DNA of 64,000 bases from Paenibacillus sp. 453mf. Its GTDB lineage: Bacteria > Bacillota > Bacilli > Paenibacillales > Paenibacillaceae. Positions 10,640 to 19,173 of this stretch are shown one piece after another. The notes beneath the pieces are model-generated. The model saw nothing but the letters and a program-made list of their open reading frames with translations. It was not told the origin of the DNA and made no database searches. The DNA is taken from the NCBI RefSeq assembly GCF_900116105.1, contig NZ_FPAC01000001.1:920862-984861 (forward strand), written 5' to 3'. Made by a program: the position numbers and the translations under genes. Each line of letters opens with the position of its first letter. Positions within the stretch are counted from its first letter, which is position 1.

Positions 10640-10843
10640 CTATGCAGCCAGAACGCGCACAAGCTCAACGGAAGACAAAGGAATGACAGCCACATCTCCA
10701 GGCGGCCCGTAGATAATGGGTGGAATTTGCAGGACAAGCGTAGTTTCATCAATGGAGATGAGTGTTCCGTCCAAATAATCGTTACCCGTCAGTACCTCTA
10801 CCTCGCTTCCCAAGAAGCCGCGAATCATATCTCTGAAATTCAT
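10640..10843 (-). CDS. Small beta-domain protein (DUF2642-like)
   Basis: 67 residues, starting at an ATG preceded by an AAGGAGGT site; the longer upstream frame is rejected. The sequence is one compact domain of the type LGSEVEVLTG-x-LDGTL-x-VLQI-x-VAVIPLSSVELV, resembling the Sm/SH3-like small domains called DUF2642 in Bacilli. This assignment is from memory and unverified. It is the last gene of the minus-strand operon from 14510. The C-terminal half of its neighbour (10902-11219) repeats the same pattern. Function unknown. Confidence 0.75.
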   Translation of the reverse strand: MNFRDMIRGFLGSEVEVLTGNDYLDGTLISIDETTLVLQIPPIIYGPPGDVAVIPLSSVELVRVLAA

Positions 10844-10901
10844 ATCAAGTACCTCCTTAGACTTATTGGCATGTTTCCGAAGCATTAATATAGTCATTAC
10901 A

Positions 10902-11219
10902 TTATTGAACGACCGATATTTGTGAAAAAGGAATAATGACGATATCACCGCTCGTTTCGCGGATTTCAACAGCATCCGTACCTACAGCGAGCACCGTGCC
11001 AAGAACAGTAACGCTGCTGGTGCTGATGCTGATGTATTGTCCGATTTTGCTCTCCAGAAATTGCTGCAGCTGTGGATTAACAACGATTCCAGAACGGACT
11101 TCGGCTTCCAATTGTTCAATGCGGGCATTTAACATATCCACTCTTTCAGTCAATAATGCCTGGTGGACCTCCAGCTGCTTGATTCTTGCCCATAGACGGG
11201 AGTGAAAAAAGAAACACAT
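10902..11219 (-). CDS. Coiled-coil protein with C-terminal small beta domain
   Basis: 105 residues with no signal peptide. Residues about 8-45 form a heptad-type coiled coil (KQLEVHQALLTERVDMLNAR). The C-terminal 50 residues (IGQYISIST-x-VLGTV-x-VIIPFSQISVV) match the domain of the adjacent 67-residue protein, so the two look like paralogues, one with an oligomerising helix. A GGAGGT site lies 11 nt before the ATG. Expressed with the upstream glycan genes. Function unknown. Confidence 0.75.
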   Translation of the reverse strand: MCFFFHSRLWARIKQLEVHQALLTERVDMLNARIEQLEAEVRSGIVVNPQLQQFLESKIGQYISISTSSVTVLGTVLAVGTDAVEIRETSGDIVIIPFSQISVVQ

Positions 11220-11244
11220 CGTTACATGACCTCCTTGATGTTAT

Positions 11245-12249
11245 CTACTTTAGAGACTCTATTTCTGACACGAGCTGGGTCAGCTCGCAATAGCTTTCAT
11301 GCTCAGCCTGACGAATGAGTGGCAATGCCACTCTAACTTCATCAGGACCGATCTTAATGAATTGTTTGATGATGTCTTCATATGCTTCAAAAGGTTGTGC
11401 GTAATCGCAATAGTAATGGTTAAGATGGAAGCGCGACAGCAGATGCTTCACCTTTCCCATCTTACTGAAGGCAAGCACAGGTACACCTGCCCGAAGCGCC
11501 ACAAGTGTGGGATGCAGCTTGTAGCTGATCAGATAATCCATGGATTGAATCACGTTATAAGTGATATCTGTTTCGAGCAAGAGTGACAGAGTCTGAACCG
11601 ACGCGGCACTGTCTATTTCCTTCATCTTCTGCTCAAGCAGTTTACAAGTACTGTAATCCGAGAAGCGGTTCGAAGGATGGTTAATGACAGGGATGAGCAC
11701 GATATGGAAGCCCTCTGTACTTAGCCTAAGCAGCAATTGAACCATGGCTTCCATTGGGAATGAAGGATACGAGAACAGACATACACCGATCGTTTTGCGA
11801 AGAGAGAATCGATTCATGGGGAACGGATGCTCCTGGTAAGCGAAGACCATATCCTGTGCCGTTTCAGGCTTCGTATGAAGCTTGGCGATCGTGGCAAGCT
11901 CTTGTGACTTCTGGTCTCTAAAAATGGCACGTCTCGCCTTCTCGATATACTGCTTGTGAAGCTCGACTTGATCCGCCGGCCACGTTTCAGGAGGATACGT
12001 ATCCACGATCCCGACCCCATACAGCCACATGGGATGCTCGGCAAGTGCAGCTGGAAAATAGTAGCTGCTGAACTTGTAGGGAGTAATCAGATCTCCGCCG
12101 CCTATGATAACCGCATCCACTTTTGCCGGATCCATGTAACCATTCCAAGGAAATAAGGTGTGCTTGCAAAAAGCCTGCTGCAACGTTTTGAGAAACAAAT
12201 CGTCTCCGAAGTTGCCCATGCCGTAATATCCGCTAGCTGCAATTTTCAT
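11245..12249 (-). CDS. Polysaccharide pyruvyl transferase family protein
   Basis: 334 residues. The N-terminal GYYGMGNFGDDL and the downstream VIIGGGDLI are the hallmark of the polysaccharide pyruvyl transferase family (CsaB, EpsO), and the C-terminal half has SYKLHPTLVALRAGVPV. Members add pyruvate ketals to cell-wall or exopolysaccharide sugars from phosphoenolpyruvate. An AAGGAGGTGA site precedes the ATG. The gene begins 1 base after the upstream glycosyltransferase stop, so the two are likely translationally coupled. The target glycan is unknown. Confidence 0.85.
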   Translation of the reverse strand: MKIAASGYYGMGNFGDDLFLKTLQQAFCKHTLFPWNGYMDPAKVDAVIIGGGDLITPYKFSSYYFPAALAEHPMWLYGVGIVDTYPPETWPADQVELHKQYIEKARRAIFRDQKSQELATIAKLHTKPETAQDMVFAYQEHPFPMNRFSLRKTIGVCLFSYPSFPMEAMVQLLLRLSTEGFHIVLIPVINHPSNRFSDYSTCKLLEQKMKEIDSAASVQTLSLLLETDITYNVIQSMDYLISYKLHPTLVALRAGVPVLAFSKMGKVKHLLSRFHLNHYYCDYAQPFEAYEDIIKQFIKIGPDEVRVALPLIRQAEHESYCELTQLVSEIESLK

Positions 12250-12250
12250 A

Positions 12251-13492
12251 TCATTTCACCTCCTTCTCCAAACGTTCCTTCCACTGTGGATATAGCGGCA
12301 AATACTGCTGGCTGATGCTTCTTGGATGGATGACCCGGTGATATACCGTTTCGTCTGTCTGTACATAGGAATAATGCTTGAGTAATTTCTTGCAGACCGC
12401 GATATCCTCGAATATTCTTCCATAAAGGCCAGGCAGCACGGGCCATCCGCCGATAAACTGAAGTGCCGTTATGTCATACATGCGGGGAACAGGAGGGTGA
12501 GCATGGTCGGCAGATTCCAGATTTCCGTCAAAACAGTCCGTACTTCGGTAATACAAATCACCATTGTTACTGCGGCGCCATATTCCGCATGCACCTGTAG
12601 CGAGTCCTGAATCTGGATTCAGTGTCATGACTTTGCCCAGTGCGTCAAGGGCGAATGTCGGCAGCCAGTCGTCACCGTCCAGCTCCAGCACATACTTCCC
12701 GTTCGCATGTTCAAGCAGATGATTCATCATTACTGCCTTGCCTTTGTTCGTATTGGAGTGAAAGATTCGAACGCGTGAATCCATAGCGTATTCGTTAATG
12801 AGCTCAGCGGTATTGTCCGTTGACGCGTCGTTGCCGATGAGGAGCTCCCAGTTCAGATAGGTCTGTGCAAGCACAGAGCGAATCGCCCACTCTACGGTTC
12901 TCCCCATGTTGAATACACCGAGCATGATTGTTATGAGTGGTGTTTCTCCAAGCGAGTTCATTGAATGGGAAGTTAGAGAGAGAGCCGTGGAACGTCTTAG
13001 TATCGAAAAAATGGGATGACGGGAACTTTCATAGTTGCTATCGGTAAGAGTAGGCGGGAAGACGGGATCCAGATATCTTTGCTGCTGTATTGCGGACAGG
13101 AACATAGGCTGAAGTGCTTCAGATAGGCAGGCTGCATGTTCCGAGGCTGAGCACTGGGCGTACAGTTCCCAGCTTAGCCAGAAGGCGGAGGGTAAAGAAC
13201 GTACGAGACTTGTATCTGAATGAACGAAGCATTCCATTCGAAAAATAAAGCTGTTGCCCGGACAAACTACACAATGGGTATCGGGAGATAGAGTATTCAG
13301 TTCGGCTTCAAGCAGCTGCTTGTTATGATTGGATAAATGAAGAGCATTGGGAGACCATACGAGCCAGTGTGCAGAGGATTGTAATAATTGGTCACGAATC
13401 GATTGATATAAATGGAGAGCGTTGTTGGCATGCGCGGCGGCTTGTTTCCTGTAGACAGCTCCCGTAAGGTAGACGGTATATTTATTATTCAT
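12251..13492 (-). CDS. Glycosyltransferase family 2 protein with novel N-terminal extension
   Basis: 413 residues from the ATG at 13492, which has an AAAGGA site and overlaps the previous gene by 8 nt. Residues about 185-400 form a GT-A fold: ITIMLGVFNMGRTVEWAIRS, the nucleotide-sugar motif GNDASTDNT, and LELDGDDWL as the DxD metal site. The first ~180 residues have no recognised motif, are rich in His, Cys and Gln, and may bind a partner or acceptor. It probably adds a sugar to the same surface glycan as its neighbours. Confidence 0.85.
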   Translation of the reverse strand: MNNKYTVYLTGAVYRKQAAAHANNALHLYQSIRDQLLQSSAHWLVWSPNALHLSNHNKQLLEAELNTLSPDTHCVVCPGNSFIFRMECFVHSDTSLVRSLPSAFWLSWELYAQCSASEHAACLSEALQPMFLSAIQQQRYLDPVFPPTLTDSNYESSRHPIFSILRRSTALSLTSHSMNSLGETPLITIMLGVFNMGRTVEWAIRSVLAQTYLNWELLIGNDASTDNTAELINEYAMDSRVRIFHSNTNKGKAVMMNHLLEHANGKYVLELDGDDWLPTFALDALGKVMTLNPDSGLATGACGIWRRSNNGDLYYRSTDCFDGNLESADHAHPPVPRMYDITALQFIGGWPVLPGLYGRIFEDIAVCKKLLKHYSYVQTDETVYHRVIHPRSISQQYLPLYPQWKERLEKEVK

Positions 13493-14510
13493 GAAATCCT
13501 TTGAGCTGAAGCGTCTTTCGGATAACCTCATCTGCTGCTTCTCCGCGCTGAACCCACGTATTTAGTCTTGCGTATGCTATTCGTGCCAATCTTGCCGCAG
13601 GATCTTCCTGTTCATTAAGCATCTGTCCCAGCTTACCAATAAAATCCTCATGAGTCGTTGCCGTAGTAATGTACGGCTCCATCCGAATACATTCCGGCAG
13701 TGCGGTAGAGAGGACCTTGACTCCAGTAGCCATGTATTCATAAGCCTTCACTGGATTGGTGGCAAGGGTAATCGGATGATAAAGGAACGGAATGACCGCA
13801 ACATCAATATGCTGCAAGTACTTTTTTAGTTCACTGTGCGGCTTCTCTCCAAGAATATGGACGTTCGGCAGAGTACCGTAACCTGGGATGTCTCCGTATG
13901 GTGCACCAATTGAGACAAACTGCACATTCGGATATTGCTCAGCTGTCTTTGCAAACAATGCATGATCCACCCAATAAGCCCAAGCGCCAATATAAGCCAC
14001 CGTTGGACCTGCAGGCAGATCATGGGGTCTTGGGACAACAGGCGCATCAAACATGCTGACATCAGCGGCATTGGGGATAAGGGTAAGGGGTTTGTCCGGA
14101 TAGGCCAGAGAAAGACGTGTACGGATCGTTTCGGCAGTGGCGACCAGATGATCGGCAGATTCAACCATCCGATGCTCATACTTTGCCCAATGCGGAAACT
14201 CATCACAGCAATCGTAGATAACGGCATCAGGTTGATAGATTGCAGAAAGTCTTGTTCTCTGCTTAGCCCAGGTCGTCCATACGACAACGGGATGCTCTTT
14301 TCTTAATTTGTCCAGATGTCTCTTCACAAATGAATGGTGATCTGTAAATAAATGTACACCAGGTTCTACTTCCTCCAGTTGACTGTTCATGGGTGCAAGA
14401 TTCTCGAAGAACACATGGTGTCCTCTAGCTCCAAGCTCAGTCATCAGCTGCTGCGGACGCTGTCGCATAAACTTCCAGTTCATCGTCTTAGGATAGATGA
14501 TAACTGCCAT
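13485..14510 (-). CDS. Glycosyltransferase, TuaH-like (GT-B fold)
   Basis: 341 residues. It opens with IIYPKTMNWKFMRQRPQQLM, the N-terminal pattern of TuaH-type and related GT4 family enzymes. The C-terminal half has the donor-binding region NPVKAYEYMATGVKVLST typical of GT-B transferases. The ATG has a GGAGGT site 10 nt upstream. It is the first gene of a five-gene minus-strand operon and is divergent from the UDP-GlcNAc 2-epimerase gene, so both may feed one surface polysaccharide. Confidence 0.83.
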   Translation of the reverse strand: MAVIIYPKTMNWKFMRQRPQQLMTELGARGHHVFFENLAPMNSQLEEVEPGVHLFTDHHSFVKRHLDKLRKEHPVVVWTTWAKQRTRLSAIYQPDAVIYDCCDEFPHWAKYEHRMVESADHLVATAETIRTRLSLAYPDKPLTLIPNAADVSMFDAPVVPRPHDLPAGPTVAYIGAWAYWVDHALFAKTAEQYPNVQFVSIGAPYGDIPGYGTLPNVHILGEKPHSELKKYLQHIDVAVIPFLYHPITLATNPVKAYEYMATGVKVLSTALPECIRMEPYITTATTHEDFIGKLGQMLNEQEDPAARLARIAYARLNTWVQRGEAADEVIRKTLQLKGFHE

Positions 14511-14713
14511 GTGATGGATAACCTCCTTTGCGTCACTCTAATTACAGGTTATGCATTGATAGATTAATAGAAACCGACAGTTGTCCTGTTCAGAAATAAA
14601 TAGTTTAAGGTCCTTTTTCATAGAGTGCCGTTACGAGATGGAGAGACTCTATCATATATAGATAAGGGATTGAATCAATTTAACTTATCAAAAATGAAAG
14701 GGGGCCTGATCAA
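14511..14713. promoter_or_regulatory. Divergent promoter region with inverted repeat
   Basis: 203-bp A/T-rich region between the minus-strand glycan operon and the epimerase gene. It must hold both promoters, but neither could be assigned with confidence. An inverted repeat ATAGAGT (14620-14626) / ACTCTAT (14646-14652) with 19-nt spacing lies on the epimerase side and could be an operator or leader hairpin. Confidence 0.45.
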
Positions 14714-15829
14714 ATGGAGGAACATCGAATCAGGGTGCTTGTTGTGTTCGGAACGAGACCTGAAGCTATCAAGATGGCGCCCCTAGTAAAAACACTAGAG
14801 GCGGCACCTGACATCGAACCCATTGTGTGTGTTACCGGACAGCATGAGGAGATGCTGGCTCAAGTATTGAAAGAATTTGATATCGTACCGCATATTGAAT
14901 TAAAAGTGATGCGTGAGGCGCAGACGCTATACGCTTTGACCGCCCGTTTAATAGAATCGCTTGAGCCAGTAATGAAGGCCGAGAAATATGATCTTGTGCT
15001 CGTCCATGGAGATACGTCGACGGCTTTCTCGGCCGCACTCTGTGCATACTATGCTCAAATCCCGATCGGTCATGTCGAAGCCGGACTGCGAACTTATGAC
15101 AAATATGCGCCCTTTCCGGAAGAGATGAACAGGGAATTCATTGGCCGGGTTGCGGATCTACATTTTGCACCAACCACGACGGCTGCGAAAAGGCTGGCAA
15201 ACGAGCACCGGAAAGAGCATGTCTACGTGACAGGCAATACATCGATTGATGCCCTGCGCTGGACAATCAAGAAGGAATTCGACCATCCGCTACTATCGCG
15301 GCTTCATCCAGGGACAAGAAAGATATTTATGACCATGCACCGGAGAGAGAACTGGGGCAGCCCGATGAAACAGGTGTTTCAGGCTGTGAGAGAGATCATT
15401 GAACAGGATCGGACACTCGAATTAATCTATCCGGTCCACCCGAATCCGGCAGTAAAAGAGCTGGCGTTCGAAATGCTCGGCGGGACGGAACGGATATATT
15501 TGATTGAGCCGCTTGATATGAGCGATATGCATAATATGATGAATCATGCTTACGTTATTTTGACCGATTCGGGAGGTATTCAGGAGGAGGCGCCATCGCT
15601 CGGTAAGCCGGTACTCGTCCTTCGTGACAAAACGGAGCGGCCGGAAGGTGTCAAGGCAGGTACGCTTCGCTGTATAGGGACAGAGTATGACAAGGTTAAG
15701 AAGGAGATCAATCTGTTATTGTCAGGAGGAAAAAGGTATCGGAGAATGACAAGAGCTGCTAACCCTTACGGTGACGGCCATGCTTCAGATCGAATTGCAT
15801 CTATTATATTGAAATATTTTGCACGTTGA
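14714..15829 (+). CDS. wecB: UDP-N-acetylglucosamine 2-epimerase (non-hydrolysing)
   Basis: 371 residues. It interconverts UDP-GlcNAc and UDP-ManNAc for wall teichoic acid, linkage unit or capsule synthesis. The N-terminal VVFGTRPEAIKMAPL, the mid-region VHGDTSTAF and GHVEAGLRT, and the C-terminal TDSGGIQEEAPSLGKPVL are diagnostic. AAAGGGGG precedes the ATG. Next to the divergent glycosyltransferase operon it likely supplies ManNAc units. It may be called mnaA in Bacilli. Confidence 0.93.
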   Translation: MEEHRIRVLVVFGTRPEAIKMAPLVKTLEAAPDIEPIVCVTGQHEEMLAQVLKEFDIVPHIELKVMREAQTLYALTARLIESLEPVMKAEKYDLVLVHGDTSTAFSAALCAYYAQIPIGHVEAGLRTYDKYAPFPEEMNREFIGRVADLHFAPTTTAAKRLANEHRKEHVYVTGNTSIDALRWTIKKEFDHPLLSRLHPGTRKIFMTMHRRENWGSPMKQVFQAVREIIEQDRTLELIYPVHPNPAVKELAFEMLGGTERIYLIEPLDMSDMHNMMNHAYVILTDSGGIQEEAPSLGKPVLVLRDKTERPEGVKAGTLRCIGTEYDKVKKEINLLLSGGKRYRRMTRAANPYGDGHASDRIASIILKYFAR

Positions 15830-15926
15830 ATCCTAAAGATGAACATTAGCCGTGAACGTAGTATAATATGTAGAAAGATTTCGGTTCTGCTGAATAGCAG
15901 GCAGCGGATGTTGAAAGGATGATTCT

Positions 15927-16577
15927 ATGGCTAACACCTATACCTATACTCGGAGAGAGGAAGTCGCGAATGCCATTACCCATGGCATTGGAGCTCTCCT
16001 CAGTGTTGCAGCGTTAGTAATGCTTATTGTTGCCGCAAGTATGAATGGAACAGCCTGGCATGTCGTCAGCTTTACGATTTATGGGGTGTCCATGCTGCTC
16101 CTCTATGTCAGCTCTACCTTCGTACATGCTCTGAAGGATGGCAAAGCGAAGGATCTATTTGAGATTTTTGATCATTCCTCCATTTATTTGTTCATAGCGG
16201 GAACGTATACTCCTTTCTTGCTGGTCGCGATTCGGGGAACACTCGGCTGGACGCTGTTTGGAGTCATATGGGGGATTGCTTTGTTTGGTGTGGCCTTCAA
16301 GGCTTTCTTCACCAAGCGGTTTCTGTTTATGTCTACCTTGTTTTACATTGCGATGGGCTGGTTGATCGTCATTGCATGGGCTCCATTAACCGCCGCAATC
16401 CCTTCAGGCGGAATTGAGCTGCTTGTTGCCGGAGGAATTTGTTATACCCTGGGTACAATTTTTTATGTATGGCGGGGATTTCCGTTCCATCATGCCATCT
16501 GGCATTTATTCGTTCTGGCAGGTAGTGTGCTGCATTTCTTTACCGTTATTATTTATCTGACGCCTATCAGACTATAG
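15927..16577 (+). CDS. Hemolysin III / PAQR-family membrane protein (TrhA-type)
   Basis: 216 residues with about seven hydrophobic segments. Conserved polar motifs match the hemolysin III/YqfA family: EEVANAITHGIGA near the N-terminus, SSTFVHAL, FDHSSIYLFIAGTYTP, and C-terminal FHHAIWHLFVLAGS with the His pairs expected to bind metal. Family members are linked to membrane-fluidity control; a haemolytic role is not implied. Its own terminator follows. Confidence 0.9.
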   Translation: MANTYTYTRREEVANAITHGIGALLSVAALVMLIVAASMNGTAWHVVSFTIYGVSMLLLYVSSTFVHALKDGKAKDLFEIFDHSSIYLFIAGTYTPFLLVAIRGTLGWTLFGVIWGIALFGVAFKAFFTKRFLFMSTLFYIAMGWLIVIAWAPLTAAIPSGGIELLVAGGICYTLGTIFYVWRGFPFHHAIWHLFVLAGSVLHFFTVIIYLTPIRL

Positions 16578-16628
16578 GTGCTCATAAGTCCAATTGGTGA
16601 GTGTAGGGATCAAAAATAAAATGAATGA

Positions 16629-16671
16629 GAAGATGACAAGGATTTATGCTTGACATCTTCTTTTGTTTTTT
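16629..16671 (+). terminator. Terminator after hemolysin III gene
   Basis: GAAGATG (16629-16635) with CAAG pairs with CTTG and CATCTTC (16654-16660), interrupted by one A-A mismatch, and is followed by a T-rich TTTTGTTTTTT tract. It isolates ylxM-ffh from the upstream genes. Confidence 0.85.
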
Positions 16672-16734
16672 GTAAGATAGAGAACGTTAATGAGTGTAAA
16701 GTGTTTTTCCTTGACGAAGGGAGTGTCCCTCAAG

Positions 16735-17091
16735 ATGAGTCAGGAGAATCGGCTTGAGAAGACGAATCGAATCAACCTACTGTTTGATTTTTATGAAAAC
16801 CTGTTAACCGAGAAGCAGCAGACTTTTCTGAAGTATTATTTTCATGATGATTTTTCCTTGGGAGAGATTGCGTCAGAATTTGAGATTAGTCGGCAAGCGG
16901 TGTATGAGCACATTAAGCGTGCAGAGCAGGTACTTGAAATGTATGAGGACAAACTCGGCTTGCTTGAGAAGCATGAATGGCGGCTTACTGACCTAGAGAA
17001 GCTTAAGATTATGATTGAATCAAGCGGGATGACGAGTGAAGACAAACATAGAATGAATGAAATTGTGAACCACCTGGAGGTTCTGGAATAG
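16735..17091 (+). CDS. ylxM: YlxM, SRP-associated putative DNA-binding protein
   Basis: 118 residues from the ATG at 16735 (GGGAG site 11 nt upstream; the frame continues to 16690 without support). It contains a sigma-70 region 4-like helix-turn-helix: LTEKQQTFLKYYFHDDFSLG, then EISRQAVYEHIKRAEQ. YlxM is the conserved partner encoded just before ffh in Bacillota and is reported to modulate SRP GTPase activity in streptococci. ffh follows after 39 bp. Confidence 0.9.
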   Translation: MSQENRLEKTNRINLLFDFYENLLTEKQQTFLKYYFHDDFSLGEIASEFEISRQAVYEHIKRAEQVLEMYEDKLGLLEKHEWRLTDLEKLKIMIESSGMTSEDKHRMNEIVNHLEVLE

Positions 17092-17130
17092 GGATTACCC
17101 TTCGCAATATGGACTTTAGGAGGTGTGTTT

Positions 17131-18504
17131 ATGCCATTTGAAGGATTAACAGCTAGACTTACGAATGTATTCAGCAAGCTTCGCGGCAAAGGGAAAGTAA
17201 GCGAGGAAGATGTCAACGAAGCGATGCGAGAGGTGCGTCTTGCCTTACTTGAAGCCGATGTTAACTTCAAGGTCGTCAAGCAGTTTATTTCGAAAGTCAA
17301 AGAGAAGGCCGTTGGTAAGGAAGTGATGGAGAGCTTCACTCCTGGCATGGTCATCATTGACATCGTAAATAAAGAGCTGACCGAGCTGATGGGCGGAAGC
17401 CAATCGAAGCTGGCCAAGGCAAACAAACCGCCGACAGTTATTATGATGATCGGTTTGCAGGGTGCCGGTAAGACGACAACCACAGGTAAGCTCGCGAAGC
17501 TCTTGCAGAAGCAAAATGCAAAGCCGCTGCTTGTGGCAGGCGATATTTATCGTCCGGCGGCGATCAAGCAGCTGCAGGTTCTTGGAGAGCAGCTCAAAGC
17601 ACCGGTATTTACATTAGGTGACAAGACAAGCCCAGTAGAGATTGCGAAGCAAGGCTTGCAGCATGCCAAGGATAACGGCCATGACTATGTCATTATTGAT
17701 ACGGCCGGTCGTCTTCATGTAGATGAAGAGCTGATGGAAGAGCTTCGGCTGATCCACAGTAATGTAAATCCGGATGAAGTACTTCTCGTCGTGGATGCCA
17801 TGACGGGTCAGGATGCAGTAAACGTAGCAGAGCATTTCAACTCACAGTTATCACTAACCGGCGTCGTGCTTACGAAGCTGGATGGAGATACTCGCGGTGG
17901 TGCTGCTCTCTCCGTTAAGGCTGTTACAGGTTGTCCGATTAAATTCATCACGCTCGGTGAGAAGCTGGATGCACTTGAGCCGTTCCATCCGGAACGCATG
18001 TCCTCCCGAATTTTGGGCATGGGCGATATGCTATCCTTGATCGAGAAGGCCCAGTCAAACATTGACACGGCTAAAGCGAAGGAAATGGAACAGAAGATGC
18101 GGACCGCATCGTTCACGTTCGAAGATTTCCTCGAGCAAATGGACCAGATCAAGAAGCTGGGACCACTTGATCAGCTCATGGACATGATTCCTGGGATGAG
18201 CAATATGAAGCAGACCAAGGATCTCAAGGTGGATGACAAGCAGATGAACCGGATTGAAGCCATCGTATTCTCCATGACAAGAGAAGAGAAGCAGAATCCA
18301 GAGATCATCAATCCATCCCGTCGCAAACGGATCGCAGCAGGCAGCGGTACTACCGTTGCGGAAGTCAATCGTCTGATTAAGCAGTTCGATGAGATGCGTA
18401 AAGTAATGAAGCAATTCAGTGGTATGATGGGGCCGAAGGGCAATAAGAAGGCAATGAAGCAGCTTAAAGGACTCAGTAAGGGAATGAAATTCCCTTTCCG
18501 TTAA
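17131..18504 (+). CDS. ffh: Signal recognition particle protein Ffh
   Basis: 457-residue SRP54 GTPase. The N domain precedes GLQGAGKTTTTGKL (G1), DTAGR (G3), TKLDGDTRGG (G4) and a Met-rich M domain ending GLSKGMKFPFR that binds SRP RNA and signal peptides. The ATG at 17131 follows TTAGGAGGTG; the in-frame GTG at 17125 overlaps that site. It is co-directional with ylxM and rpsP. Confidence 0.97.
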   Translation: MPFEGLTARLTNVFSKLRGKGKVSEEDVNEAMREVRLALLEADVNFKVVKQFISKVKEKAVGKEVMESFTPGMVIIDIVNKELTELMGGSQSKLAKANKPPTVIMMIGLQGAGKTTTTGKLAKLLQKQNAKPLLVAGDIYRPAAIKQLQVLGEQLKAPVFTLGDKTSPVEIAKQGLQHAKDNGHDYVIIDTAGRLHVDEELMEELRLIHSNVNPDEVLLVVDAMTGQDAVNVAEHFNSQLSLTGVVLTKLDGDTRGGAALSVKAVTGCPIKFITLGEKLDALEPFHPERMSSRILGMGDMLSLIEKAQSNIDTAKAKEMEQKMRTASFTFEDFLEQMDQIKKLGPLDQLMDMIPGMSNMKQTKDLKVDDKQMNRIEAIVFSMTREEKQNPEIINPSRRKRIAAGSGTTVAEVNRLIKQFDEMRKVMKQFSGMMGPKGNKKAMKQLKGLSKGMKFPFR

Positions 18505-18549
18505 GCCGAGCTTACAATATATTTATTTTATTGAAGGAGGTGAATTTTC

Positions 18550-18822
18550 GTGGCAGTTCGTATTCGTCTGAAACGTATGGGAGCTCATAAAGCGCCTTTC
18601 TATCGTGTGGTTGTATCGGATTCCCGTTCCCCGCGTGATGGCCGTTTTATCGAGGAAATCGGTTACTACAATCCGGTTGAACAACCAGCAGTGGTTAAGA
18701 TCGATGAAGATAAAGCACTCAAATGGCTTCAAAATGGTGCGCAAGCATCTGATACAGTTCGCAACTTGCTTAGCAAAGCGGGTGTAATGAAGAAGTTCCA
18801 TGAGCTTAAACAACAGAAATAA
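18550..18822 (+). CDS. rpsP: 30S ribosomal protein S16
   Basis: 90 residues with the S16 core ([32 protein letters not shown]). The start is GTG, set by a strong GAAGGAGGTG site 7 nt away. It lies in the conserved ffh-rpsP-khpA-rimM-trmD-rplS order. Confidence 0.97.
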   Translation: MAVRIRLKRMGAHKAPFYRVVVSDSRSPRDGRFIEEIGYYNPVEQPAVVKIDEDKALKWLQNGAQASDTVRNLLSKAGVMKKFHELKQQK

Positions 18823-18848
18823 TTAGGTGCTGAAAACGGAGGGTATCT

Positions 18849-19079
18849 ATGGAACAATTAGTCGGCGTTATTGCGAAGGCTTTGGTAGATCATCCGGAAG
18901 ATGTGTCGGTCCGGACACTGGAGAAGGATCGCCTTGTTGTCTATGAATTGACCGTGCATCCTGAGGATGTGGGGAAAGTGATCGGCAAGCAGGGGAAGAT
19001 CGCGAAAGCACTCCGTACGGTCGTCACATCTGCAGCAGTTAAGATGGATAAACGGGTTACCGTCGATATCATATCTTAA
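18849..19079 (+). CDS. khpA: KH-domain RNA-binding protein KhpA
   Basis: 76 residues, a single type-II KH domain with the GxxG loop in VIGKQGKIAKAL. KhpA pairs with KhpB (Jag/EloR) in Bacillota and binds RNA, affecting envelope and division genes. It lies 26 bp after rpsP. A long hairpin immediately downstream separates it from rimM. Confidence 0.93.
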   Translation: MEQLVGVIAKALVDHPEDVSVRTLEKDRLVVYELTVHPEDVGKVIGKQGKIAKALRTVVTSAAVKMDKRVTVDIIS

Positions 19080-19084
19080 AGATA

Positions 19085-19126
19085 TACGAAAGGGGGTTAG
19101 GATGCATGTCCTAGCCCTTTTTCGTA
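19085..19126 (+). terminator. Long perfect hairpin between khpA and rimM
   Basis: 18-nt arms 19085-19102 and 19109-19126 pair along their whole length, with G-U pairs and a 6-nt TGCATG loop. TTTTT lies inside the 3' arm rather than after it. It looks like a terminator or attenuator that modulates read-through from rpsP-khpA to rimM-trmD. Confidence 0.65.
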
Positions 19127-19173
19127 CATGCTTATATAACTTAGCCTTGTCTAATCGAAATTCAGGAGGACCT

